Part shown: one piece after another, positions 8,236 to 15,884 of the stretch | Position numbering within the stretch: position 1 is the first letter of the stretch | Layout: every line of letters starts with the position of its first letter | Assembly: GCF_003692615.1 (NCBI RefSeq) | Contig: NZ_CP023540.1 | Span: forward strand, 2,232,001 to 2,296,000 | Direction of reading: 5' to 3' | Source of the DNA: Chryseobacterium sp. 6424 | Lineage (GTDB): Bacteria > Bacteroidota > Bacteroidia > Flavobacteriales > Weeksellaceae | Length of the DNA stretch: 64,000 nucleotides | Program-made: the position numbers and the translations under genes | Notes under the pieces: generated by a model | What the model saw: only the letters and a program-made list of their open reading frames with translations | What the model was told of the DNA's origin: nothing | The model's database searches: none

Positions 8236-8874
8236 TCAACTGCCGATTTCGATAAATTCGGTGATGATTTTTACAGGTTTCCCCTCAGCATCGTAGCCAA
8301 TATAGCTCCCGTAAAACCCTTCACCATACCCTGTCTCAAAAGCAAAAATGCTGCCTGGTTTTGTATCAGAAGGTTTTAAGACCGCAAACTGATCGATGGC
8401 ACCGTTCTCATCAAAAAAATGAGCATGGAAGAATTCTTCATAAATCCCCATAAAATCAGCCCCTTTTCTTTTGAAAATACGTTGTTCAAGCCGGCTCAGT
8501 TCATGTTGGGTATCGGCATCCATAAAACAGCCCATGCCGCTTTCTACGGGATAACCGAATATCTCGTCCTTACCAAGCTCAGCCACGCGCTGCCCTTCTG
8601 TAGTTGCCAGTTGCCAAGATTTTACCATATTGTTACTGAAAACAATTTCTATATAAGCGATGCAGTTGCTTTCGCGCTCTTTATGAACATGAAGCGGGTA
8701 GTCACCCACTGGGAATGGCTGCGTAAAAGCCGGCATATCATTGGTAAGCAACGGATCGCAGGCGACCAGATGACCGGTCGGAAGATGAATTTTGCCGCCA
8801 TCAAAAGTTTCGATCAGTGGGCTTTCGACAAAATCTTTGCTAAAAAGCTTCGCAATATTTTCGAGGTGAGTCAT
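8236..8874 (-). CDS. DUF4241 domain protein
   Basis: 212 residues resembling DUF4241, recognised from the HLPTGHLVACDPL opening block, the PVGDYPLHVH segment and the late GYGEGFYGSYIGYDAEG block. No signal peptide or membrane segment. The family has no established biochemical role; some members occur near toxin immunity genes, but nothing of that kind is next to this one. It starts 15 nt after the valS stop on the same strand and has no visible promoter, so it is probably co-transcribed with valS. Confidence 0.75.
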   Translation of the reverse strand: MTHLENIAKLFSKDFVESPLIETFDGGKIHLPTGHLVACDPLLTNDMPAFTQPFPVGDYPLHVHKERESNCIAYIEIVFSNNMVKSWQLATTEGQRVAELGKDEIFGYPVESGMGCFMDADTQHELSRLEQRIFKRKGADFMGIYEEFFHAHFFDENGAIDQFAVLKPSDTKPGSIFAFETGYGEGFYGSYIGYDAEGKPVKIITEFIEIGS

Positions 8875-8889
8875 GTTTTGTTTTAATTA

Positions 8890-11508
8890 TTATAAAGTCT
8901 TCAGTTTCGCCTCTAAAAGTGCAATTTTCTCCTGCGCATCGCGCTGTTTTTTGCGCTCAGCCTCTACGATTTCTGGTTTTGCATTAGCTACAAACTTTTC
9001 ATTGGAAAGCTTCTTATCCACCGAAATCAGGAAACCTTTGAGGTATTTTATCTCATCTTCAGTCTTTGTTTTTTCTTCTGAAAGATCGAGGTTTTCGCTG
9101 AGCGGGATGGAGATCTCACTGGAACCGATCAGGAAGGTAAAGCTCGGTTTATCCGTTTTCTGGGCGTAATGAATATCAGAAATATTGGCTAATTTTTTCA
9201 CTAAATCTTCATTCTCGAAATGTTCTGCGTTAGTGAAGATTTCAACAGATTCACGTGGAGAGATGCCTTTGCTCTGGCGATAATTCCGTACACCGGAAAT
9301 GATGTCTTTTGCAAGATCAAAATTATTCAGCACCTCCTTACTGAAATCGCCACCTTTGCTTTGTTGCGTGATTACCAATGCGTTATCCGCATTTCGGGGT
9401 GTGATGTTCTGCCAAAGTTCTTCTGACAAGAACGGCATGAAGGGATGCAGAAGTTTCATCAATTCCTCAAAATAAGCAATCGTCTGATCGTAAACTTCCT
9501 GCGAAACAGGCTGGCCAAACGCGGGCTTCACCGCTTCCAGATACCATGCGCAGAAATCGTCCCAAACCAGTTTGTAAACGAGATGCAGCGCATCAGAAAT
9601 CCGGAATTTTTCGAATTGGTCGGCAATTTCAGTGATGGTTTTATTCATTTGCTGGCCAAACCACTCGATCGCCTGTGCGTCCGATTTGTTTGGTTTCACG
9701 TTCTGATCTTTATTCCAACCCTGAATCAGGCGGTAAGCGTTCCAGATTTTCGTGGCGAAATTCCGGCCCTGAAGCATCAGTTCTTCATCAAAAAGAAGAT
9801 CGTTTCCAGCGGCGGAACTTAACAGAATACCCACACGAACACCATCCGCACCGTATTTTTCGATCAGTTCTATCGGGTCGGGCGAGTTACCCAGCGATTT
9901 CGACATTTTGCGTCTTTGCTTATCCCGAACTATTCCGGTGAAGTACACATTTTTGAACGGAACTTCTTTGCGGTATTCGATTCCGGCCATAATCATCCGG
10001 GCCACCCAGAAGAAAATAATATCGGGACCGGTTACCAAATCCGAGGTTGGATAGTAATAATTAATATCCTCATTTTCAGGATCAATAAGTCCGTCAAAAA
10101 CAGACATTGGCCACAGCCACGAAGAAAACCACGTATCAAGCGCATCCTGATCCTGTCTGAGATCGGACATGTTAAGATTCGGATTTTTAGATTTTTCTTT
10201 TGCAAGCTCCAGCGCTTCTTCAATGGTTTCAGCCACTACAAAATCGTTTTCGCCTTCCCCAAAAAAGTACGCCGGGATCTGCTGTCCCCACCAAAGCTGG
10301 CGCGAGATGTTCCAGTCACGGATGTTCTCCATCCAGTATTTATAGGTATTCTTGAATTTTTCAGGATGAAATTTTACTTCATCGTTAATCACTACATCAA
10401 GTGCGGGTTTAGCGATTTCCGACATTTTCAGGAACCACTGCACCGAAATTTTAGGTTCAATTATGGCACCGGTCCGCTCGGAAGTTCCTACTTTGTTGAT
10501 GTAATCTTCGGCTTTTAGCAGTAAACCATTTTCATCAAGTTCTTTTGCGATGAGTTTTCTTACTTGAAAACGGTTTTTGCCGGCGTAATGCAGGGCGTGG
10601 GCGTTCATGTTTCCGTCTTCATCAATAGAGTCGATAACCTGCAGTTGATATTTCTGCCCAATTTCATAGTCATTGATGTCGTGTGCCGGTGTAATTTTTA
10701 ATGCACCGGTACCAAACGCTATATCCACATATTCATCTTCAACAAGGGGAACAGCGCGGCCCACGATGGGTACGATAACGTTTTTCCCTTTTAAATGTGA
10801 ATAGCGCTCATCCTGTGGATTTATACATACAGCGGTATCGCCAAAGATGGTTTCGGGACGTGTGGTGGCTACTGAAATATACTCTTCCGAGCCTTCGACT
10901 TTATATTTTAAGTAATAAAGTTTGCCATTTTGCTCTTTGAAGATCACCTCTTCATCAGAAATATTTGTTTTTGCCTCGGGATCCCAGTTTACCATGCGGT
11001 AACCGCGGTAAATCAGACCTTTGTTGTATAGATCAACGAAAGATTTGATGACCTGCTGAGACATTTTCGGTTCCATCGTGAAGCGTGTACGCTGCCAGTC
11101 GCACGAGCAGCCCAGCTTTTTGAGCTGTTCCAGAATGGTTCCGCCGTAGGTATCGGTCCATTCCCATGCATGTTTCAGGAATTCTTCGCGGGAAATATCC
11201 GCTTTATTGATGCCTTCTTCCTTAAGTTTTGCTACTACTTTAGCTTCCGTGGCGATAGATGCGTGATCTGTGCCCGGCACCCAGCAGGCGTTGAAGCCCT
11301 GCATTCTGGCGCGTCTCACCAGTACATCCTGGATCGTATTGTTCAGCATGTGACCCATGTGCAGAATCCCGGTCACGTTCGGTGGCGGAATTACGATGGT
11401 ATAAGGAGGTTTCTCGTTGGGTTCGGAATGAAAGTAGTTATTTTCCAGCCAGTAAGCATACCATTTCTGTTCGGTTTCTTTGGGACTGTATTTTTCTGAA
11501 AGCTGCAT
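8890..11508 (-). CDS. valS: Valyl-tRNA synthetase
   Basis: Charges tRNA-Val. 872 residues, normal length for the bacterial enzyme. The class I signatures are clear: PPPNVTGILHMGHMLN (HIGH-type motif) near residue 45 and KMSKSLGNS near residue 520. The editing domain lies between them, then the anticodon-binding domain, and a C-terminal charged coiled-coil arm that contacts tRNA. The start (MQLSEKYSPKETE) matches the family N-terminus. A TATTTTTG -7 box is 27 nt upstream. DUF4241 follows in the same transcript. Confidence 0.98.
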   Translation of the reverse strand: MQLSEKYSPKETEQKWYAYWLENNYFHSEPNEKPPYTIVIPPPNVTGILHMGHMLNNTIQDVLVRRARMQGFNACWVPGTDHASIATEAKVVAKLKEEGINKADISREEFLKHAWEWTDTYGGTILEQLKKLGCSCDWQRTRFTMEPKMSQQVIKSFVDLYNKGLIYRGYRMVNWDPEAKTNISDEEVIFKEQNGKLYYLKYKVEGSEEYISVATTRPETIFGDTAVCINPQDERYSHLKGKNVIVPIVGRAVPLVEDEYVDIAFGTGALKITPAHDINDYEIGQKYQLQVIDSIDEDGNMNAHALHYAGKNRFQVRKLIAKELDENGLLLKAEDYINKVGTSERTGAIIEPKISVQWFLKMSEIAKPALDVVINDEVKFHPEKFKNTYKYWMENIRDWNISRQLWWGQQIPAYFFGEGENDFVVAETIEEALELAKEKSKNPNLNMSDLRQDQDALDTWFSSWLWPMSVFDGLIDPENEDINYYYPTSDLVTGPDIIFFWVARMIMAGIEYRKEVPFKNVYFTGIVRDKQRRKMSKSLGNSPDPIELIEKYGADGVRVGILLSSAAGNDLLFDEELMLQGRNFATKIWNAYRLIQGWNKDQNVKPNKSDAQAIEWFGQQMNKTITEIADQFEKFRISDALHLVYKLVWDDFCAWYLEAVKPAFGQPVSQEVYDQTIAYFEELMKLLHPFMPFLSEELWQNITPRNADNALVITQQSKGGDFSKEVLNNFDLAKDIISGVRNYRQSKGISPRESVEIFTNAEHFENEDLVKKLANISDIHYAQKTDKPSFTFLIGSSEISIPLSENLDLSEEKTKTEDEIKYLKGFLISVDKKLSNEKFVANAKPEIVEAERKKQRDAQEKIALLEAKLKTL

Positions 11509-11534
11509 AAAAATCTGTTCTTAGTCTATTCTTG

Positions 11535-11542
11535 CAAAAATA
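11535..11542 (-). promoter_or_regulatory. -7 box of valS
   Basis: TATTTTTG on the minus strand (TAnnTTTG), 27 nt before the valS start. Confidence 0.5.
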
Positions 11543-11579
11543 GGCAAATAAAAAAATATCCGGATGTAGAAATAATTTT

Positions 11580-11587
11580 TAACTTTG
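11580..11587 (+). promoter_or_regulatory. -7 box of the DUF1573 gene
   Basis: TAACTTTG, a full TAnnTTTG match, about 40 nt upstream of the ATG at 11628. Confidence 0.6.
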
Positions 11588-11627
11588 TCTTTCATAATTT
11601 GTCAAACCATCACTAAAACAAGTATAT

Positions 11628-12056
11628 ATGAAAAAGATTTTTGCAGTATTATCTTTAACTGCATCTTTTGTATTCGCAACAGCACAAACTATTTCTTTCG
11701 ATAAAACCACGTTAGATTACGGAACAGTAGCATATGGCTCTGAAGGACACAGGATCTTCACTGTAAAAAATACGGGCGAGAAACCCTTACTCATCTCCCG
11801 AGTACAGGCGTCTTGCGGCTGCACTACACCGGAATGGAGCCAAGATCCTATTATGCCAGGAAAGACCGCGCCACTGAAAGTAGGTTATAATACCACCATC
11901 GCGGGCCCTTTCACTAAGATCATCGAGGTATATTCCAACGATGCTGAAAACAGCCGCGCAATCATCAATATCAAAGGGACAGTAGAAAATCCGCCTGCTG
12001 CACCGGCCCAGGAAGTTGCTGCAACACCGGTAAGCAACCAAAAGAAAGCGAACTAA
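11628..12056 (+). CDS. Secreted DUF1573 domain protein
   Basis: 142 residues. A signal peptide (KKIFAVLSLTASFVFATAQT) precedes one DUF1573 domain, an immunoglobulin/ASPM-like beta sandwich common in Bacteroidota, with the block F-x-V-K-N-T-G-x-x-P-L and the conserved SCGCTTPEW cysteine pair. It ends in a Pro/Ala-rich tail with a terminal KKAN. Likely periplasmic or surface-exposed; the family's role is not established. Own promoter upstream and a strong hairpin terminator downstream, so monocistronic. Confidence 0.85.
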   Translation: MKKIFAVLSLTASFVFATAQTISFDKTTLDYGTVAYGSEGHRIFTVKNTGEKPLLISRVQASCGCTTPEWSQDPIMPGKTAPLKVGYNTTIAGPFTKIIEVYSNDAENSRAIINIKGTVENPPAAPAQEVAATPVSNQKKAN

Positions 12057-12075
12057 ACGTTTTTTCGCCTATAAA

Positions 12076-12105
12076 AAAATCACCTTTATCTACGAAGGTG
12101 ATTTT
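12076..12105 (+). terminator. Terminator of the DUF1573 gene
   Basis: AAAATCACCTT pairs exactly with AAGGTGATTTT around an 8-nt loop and is followed by T residues. It also lies just beyond the 3' end of minus-strand rnpB and may serve it. Confidence 0.85.
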
Positions 12106-12127
12106 TTATGGAAGTACCTGAAATAAA

Positions 12128-12459
12128 CCACAAGAAAAACTATAAGCCGGATTCTGTACCCCGAAGTTTCGGGGCGCCTGTTATTTATCTGCGCTTTACA
12201 TTACTGCAAAGCTTTAGCTGTTTACCCCTCGGTTTTTGGGGCGAGCCACCCCTATTCCCGGCGAACCGGGAAAATCCGATATACTTAACATTGCACCGCA
12301 AAGAGTTTACCTGATTTCACTATAACTTAATATACATCCTTTCTGTTGCACTGGTCCTGATCTTGCGACCGACGGGCGTTACCCGCTTTGCTGCTCTGTG
12401 GTGTCCGGACTTTCCTACCTCAAAAATGAATTGAGATCAACAGGCCGTTTTTCTTGTGG
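12128..12459 (-). ncRNA. rnpB: RNase P RNA
   Basis: The catalytic RNA of RNase P, which removes 5' leaders from pre-tRNA. On the minus strand the universal GAGGTAGGAAAGTCCGGAC block lies near the 5' end, with ACCAGTGCAACAGAAAG in the middle and the conserved ACAGAATCCGGCTTATAG close to the 3' end. The ends are set by helix P1: CCACAAGAAAAAC at the 5' end is perfectly complementary to GTTTTTCTTGTGG at the 3' end, giving 13 bp and about 332 nt. A TATCTTTG -7 box lies immediately upstream at the distance expected for transcription to begin at P1. Confidence 0.95.
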
Positions 12460-12463
12460 ACGG

Positions 12464-12471
12464 CAAAGATA
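12464..12471 (-). promoter_or_regulatory. -7 box of rnpB
   Basis: TATCTTTG on the minus strand, ending 5 nt before the P1 helix of RNase P RNA, a good spacing for a start at position 12459 or close to it. Confidence 0.7.
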
Positions 12472-12547
12472 CTATTTTTTCGGCATGGCTTTCAGTATGA
12501 TACTTCTCGACACTAATAAAACCAGACATTATTTATATTTTTGAAAT

Positions 12548-13412
12548 ATGGAATTAGATTTAATTAAGGTAAAATACATCGACATCGTGTACCGCGTACT
12601 TATGAGATGGTACGCAGAATTTGCAGAAAATACCCTAAACATCTTGGTAGGGATCCTGGTTTTCGTCTTGATTCTGAAAATGAGCCGTTTTCTGAGCAAA
12701 AATGCCGTAAGGCTTTTTTCATAAGCTTTTTCCGAATAAAGAGCAGAAAACATTTGCCAACCTCATCGGCCTCTTCCGGTTTTTAATTATACTGGCCGCC
12801 GCGTTTATCGCGTTCGAGATCATGGGGCTTGGCGGTTTCGTGATGAAGTTCTTGGGCAGCCTTGGGGTAGCGGGTGTAATCGCCGGGGTGGCATTGAAGG
12901 ATTTGGTTCCGTCTATATTTTCAGGGATGCTGATTGGGATCGACAAGGCTTTTTCAGTAGGAGATTATGTATCCATTAAAGGCGCCTCTGGCACTGTAGA
13001 GGATATTGGCTTTCTTACAACTAAACTGATTACCGATGAGGGCAAAAAGGTGTACATCCCAAATCAGCTTATTTTCAGCGCACCATTTATCAATTATTCC
13101 GCTTCCGCGCAGCGAAAGATTTTCATCGCACTTGAAATTCCCAATACCGAGGACCTGGAGAAAGCCAAAACAGTCATTATGGAGGAAATACGAACCTTCG
13201 ATTTTGTGGAAGATAAAGCGTCTGCAGAAGTTATTGTACTAAAGCAAAGTTTGGGCGTTTTCTATCTCGAGGCACGCTTCCAGATGAAAGCCGGTGAAAA
13301 AATCACCCATATCCGCAGTGAGGCTTTGATAAAGATTAAGAAAAAACTGGATGAAAGCGGCATTGAACTCGCCACTACCCCGGTAATCAATCCCACTACC
13401 GAAGGAGAATAA
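12548..13412 (+). pseudogene. MscS-family mechanosensitive channel, frameshifted
   Basis: The two frames together encode a small MscS-type channel of about 287 residues. The first frame (12548-12724) gives the N-terminal helix region and TM1, ending NAVRLFS-stop. The second (resuming HKLFPNKEQK and open to 13412) gives TM2, the pore helix TM3 (FLGSLGVAGVIAGVALKD), the beta domain (VGDYVSIKGASGTVEDIG...YIPNQ) and the C-terminal domain. Skipping one base in the T6 run at 12714-12719 joins them with the family sequence uninterrupted. MscS channels open under membrane tension to release osmolytes. It may be a sequencing error, a recent inactivation or a slippage-expressed gene; sequence alone does not decide. 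A bidirectional terminator follows. Confidence 0.8.
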
Positions 13413-13414
13413 AA

Positions 13415-13445
13415 AAATCTGTCCTACAAACAGCAGGACAGATTT
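13415..13445. terminator. Bidirectional terminator between mscS-like gene and sucC
   Basis: AAATCTGTCCT and AGGACAGATTT form a perfect 11-bp stem between convergent genes. Confidence 0.88.
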
Positions 13446-13474
13446 GTATCTATAAAATGAATGCTCTTGGATTC

Positions 13475-14671
13475 TTATTGCGCCAATACCTCTTTTACTT
13501 TGTTAGCCGCTTCCTCCAGCGTAATCGCGGAGTGTACCGGCAGCCCTGAGTTATCAATAAGTTGTTTTGCCTCTACAGCGTTGGTACCCTGAAGTCGCAC
13601 GATGAGCGGAACCGGAAGGCTTCCCATCGCTTTATAAGCATCAACCACGCCCTGTGCTACACGGTCGCAACGTACGATACCACCAAAGATATTGATGAGG
13701 ATGGCTTTTACGTTCGGATCTTTCAGGATGATACCGAAAGCTTTCTGAACGCGCTCTGCATCGGCAGTACCACCTACATCAAGGAAGTTGGCCGGGTTAC
13801 CACCAGAAAGTTTGATGATATCCATAGTTGCCATCGCAAGACCGGCGCCGTTTACCATACAGGCCACGTCACCATCCAGTTTTACGAAGTTCAGACCAGC
13901 ATCCCCAGCTTCTACGTCGGTCGGATCTTCTTCGCGGGTATCTCTTAGCGCTGCCAAATCTTTGTGACGGAAAAGCGCGTTACCATCCAAGGTAACTTTG
14001 GCATCTACAGCGATGATTTTGTCATCAGAGGTTTTCAGTACCGGATTGATTTCAAATAATGATGCATCAATACCTACATACGCATTATAAAGATTGCTTA
14101 TGAATTTGGTGAATTCTTTAAAAGCATTACCAGAAAGCCCTAGGTTGAATGCAATTTTCCTTGCCTGGAAGCCTTGCAGGCCTACCGTCGGATCAATGAT
14201 TTCTTTATGAATCAGGTGTGGGGTTACCTCAGCTACATGCTCAATATCCATACCACCTTCGGTAGAATATACCACGGTATTCTTGCCTAAAGCTCTGTCT
14301 AAAAGGATAGAAACATAAAACTCCTTCGTTTCTGTCTCACCAGGATAGTACACATCTTCTGCTACCAGTACGCTGTGTACTTTCTTACCTTCCGCAGAGG
14401 TTTGTGGCGTCACGAGTTGCATCCCGATAATGTTCTGTGCATTTTCTTTCAACTTGTCGATGTTTGGTGAAAATTTCACCCCGCCGCCTTTTCCGCGGCC
14501 ACCTGCATGTACCTGGGCTTTTACTACCCAGCCTTCTGCACCACCGGTTAATTCCTTCAGTTTATGGGCTGCCTCTACGGCCTCATCTACATTGTTTGCC
14601 ACAAAACCACGTTGGATGTTAACGCCGTATTTTGCTAAAATCTCTTTGGACTGATACTCGTGAAGATTCAT
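13475..14671 (-). CDS. sucC: Succinyl-CoA ligase (ADP/GDP-forming), beta subunit
   Basis: TCA-cycle enzyme making succinate and a nucleoside triphosphate from succinyl-CoA. 398 residues with the ATP-grasp domain at the N-terminus (MNLHEYQSKEILAKYGV, then VKAQVHAGGRGKGGGVK) and the CoA-ligase domain at the C-terminus (FLDVGGTADAERVQKAF, NIFGGIVRCD). The alpha subunit sucD is not adjacent in this window; in Bacteroidota the two are often apart. A TAAATTTG -7 box lies 38 nt upstream. Confidence 0.97.
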   Translation of the reverse strand: MNLHEYQSKEILAKYGVNIQRGFVANNVDEAVEAAHKLKELTGGAEGWVVKAQVHAGGRGKGGGVKFSPNIDKLKENAQNIIGMQLVTPQTSAEGKKVHSVLVAEDVYYPGETETKEFYVSILLDRALGKNTVVYSTEGGMDIEHVAEVTPHLIHKEIIDPTVGLQGFQARKIAFNLGLSGNAFKEFTKFISNLYNAYVGIDASLFEINPVLKTSDDKIIAVDAKVTLDGNALFRHKDLAALRDTREEDPTDVEAGDAGLNFVKLDGDVACMVNGAGLAMATMDIIKLSGGNPANFLDVGGTADAERVQKAFGIILKDPNVKAILINIFGGIVRCDRVAQGVVDAYKAMGSLPVPLIVRLQGTNAVEAKQLIDNSGLPVHSAITLEEAANKVKEVLAQ

Positions 14672-14709
14672 AATATTGGATTAGATTTATTATTTTTTTT
14701 AAAGATTGA

Positions 14710-14717
14710 CAAATTTA
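14710..14717 (-). promoter_or_regulatory. -7 box of sucC
   Basis: TAAATTTG on the minus strand, matching TAnnTTTG, upstream of the sucC start. Confidence 0.5.
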
Positions 14718-14959
14718 AGAAAAAAGGACTAAGTACAGCGCCTTATACAGTTAAGTTTTTTAGCTGGCAAAACTTCCTTCGGGCAGAGGTGTGAAACGCC
14801 TCGTATGATAGATATTTTGATGGATAGACATTTGGGCGCCAACTCCGGCTTTCACTACTCGCTTTTTTGCGCCCGCGCTTCGCCATAGCCTGCAAAAAGA
14901 GCTCAGACATGCCGTTCAATCCGGGGCGCGGCATTAGCCAATCATTAAGTACTTGGCAT

Positions 14960-15217
14960 TTAATACAAACGTCCCACCTCTTTGCAGACCTGCATATATT
15001 CAGCCGGGATTTGGGTACGGAAACCCTGCTCATAATACTCATCACTATGCGGAATATAGATGCTGTATCTTTTCCCGAGTGGGATGAGCGGGATGAAGAA
15101 CAGTTCGATGTACATTTTATAAACAGTGATAACCGCCTTCACCTCAAAGCCGTTTTTACGGACGCTTCGGGTTTCCTTGCCTATCGGCTTTTTATTATAG
15201 CCAAAGATGAAGAACAT
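14960..15217 (-). CDS. Small zinc-ribbon-family-like protein lacking the cysteines
   Basis: 85 residues opening MFFIFGYN and containing the block MYIELFFIPLIPLGKRYSIYIP, which resembles small Bacteroidota zinc-ribbon proteins (MFFIFG...FFIP-IP...KY) whose role is unknown. The paired cysteines that bind zinc in that group are absent; the only Cys is near the C-terminus. It probably has one membrane-associated stretch around residues 33-50. Downstream, 14672-14959 holds no convincing gene: only GC-rich non-coding sequence after the sucC promoter. Real-gene confidence is moderate; the function is unknown. Confidence 0.55.
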   Translation of the reverse strand: MFFIFGYNKKPIGKETRSVRKNGFEVKAVITVYKMYIELFFIPLIPLGKRYSIYIPHSDEYYEQGFRTQIPAEYMQVCKEVGRLY

Positions 15218-15221
15218 TTTA

Positions 15222-15318
15222 GTTAGAAGTTAGAGGTTAGAAATGAGATGTTAGAAGTTAGAAGTTAGATTTTAGATGTTAAAAATTCATCTTGGATTAT
15301 CTAACATCTAACTTCTAA
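15222..15318. repeat. Tandem TTAGA(A/G)GTTAGA repeats with an inverted copy
   Basis: Between 15222 and 15280 the heptad-like unit TTAGAAG/TTAGATG repeats several times on the plus strand. At 15297-15317 the complement TCTAACATCTAACTTCT appears, so the RNA can fold into a long A/U-rich hairpin. It sits between the DUF423 3' end and the small zinc-ribbon-like gene and may act as a terminator or be a degenerate repeat element. Confidence 0.65.
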
Positions 15319-15322
15319 TATC

Positions 15323-15709
15323 TTAAATCTTGTTTTTCAGGAAATAGAAAACCAACATTGCCCAAGAAATAATCATCATCAATCCACCGATAGGTGTGAT
15401 GGGTCCCAGAAATTTAAAATTCATGTTCCAGGCATCACTCATGCTCAGTAAATAAATGCTGAAGGAGAAAATGAAGGTTCCAGCAATCATCAGAATAGAA
15501 ATCCACTTTTCTGAAGAGGTTTCAAACTTTAAGATATAACCTACAATCAGCAGGAAAAGGGCGGCGTACATTTGATACCTCACACCTGTCTCGAAACTGA
15601 TGAGTTTCTCTGCAGAAATAATTTTTTTCAACGCGTGCGCACCAAACGCGCCTAAGATTACAGACAGCAACCCGTAAACGGCACCAATAACTAACGTAAA
15701 TGTCTTCAT
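15323..15709 (-). CDS. DUF423 membrane protein (YgdD-like)
   Basis: 128 residues, four predicted membrane helices, with the family opening VIGAVYGLLSVILGAFGAHALKK and the FETGVRYQMYAALFLL block. DUF423 proteins are small inner-membrane proteins of unknown function found across bacteria. The ATG overlaps the stop of the 58-residue membrane protein upstream (ATGA arrangement), so it is translationally coupled to it. Last gene of the mvaA operon. Confidence 0.88.
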   Translation of the reverse strand: MKTFTLVIGAVYGLLSVILGAFGAHALKKIISAEKLISFETGVRYQMYAALFLLIVGYILKFETSSEKWISILMIAGTFIFSFSIYLLSMSDAWNMNFKFLGPITPIGGLMMIISWAMLVFYFLKNKI

Positions 15710-15882
15710 AGTAATAATTCTCCGGTTTGATACATAATAATTAATTTCCCGAGCAGCGATAGCGCGCCGATGGCGATAAACATCCAGGCGAACCTTCTGG
15801 ATTTCGCAAACCCGGGATCGTTGGTAACCTTCAGGAAAATCCCAAAGACCAGCAACAAAAGTCCTAAAAAAAGCTGAAACAT
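15706..15882 (-). CDS. 58-residue two-helix membrane protein
   Basis: A short ORF whose start lies 2 nt after the mvaA stop and whose TGA overlaps the ATG of the DUF423 gene, so it fills the gap exactly. The product begins MFQLFLGLLLLVFGIFLKV, has a short charged loop (NDPGFAKSRRF), then a second hydrophobic segment (AWMFIAIGALSLLGKLIIMY). The tight spacing on both sides and the clean two-helix profile are good evidence of a real gene. The function is unknown; I recognise no family. Confidence 0.72.
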   Translation of the reverse strand: MFQLFLGLLLLVFGIFLKVTNDPGFAKSRRFAWMFIAIGALSLLGKLIIMYQTGELLL

Positions 15883-15884
15883 GT

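Noticed and set aside
12108..12314. Plus-strand 68-residue frame with an ATG next to a terminator
   Set aside because: It is antisense to RNase P RNA, whose conserved blocks and P1 helix explain the sequence.
14743..15226. Open frames on both strands between sucC and the small zinc-ribbon-like gene
   Set aside because: Those at 14743-15045 (minus) and 14867-15226 (plus) lack family features; only the 14960-15217 minus frame has a recognisable pattern.
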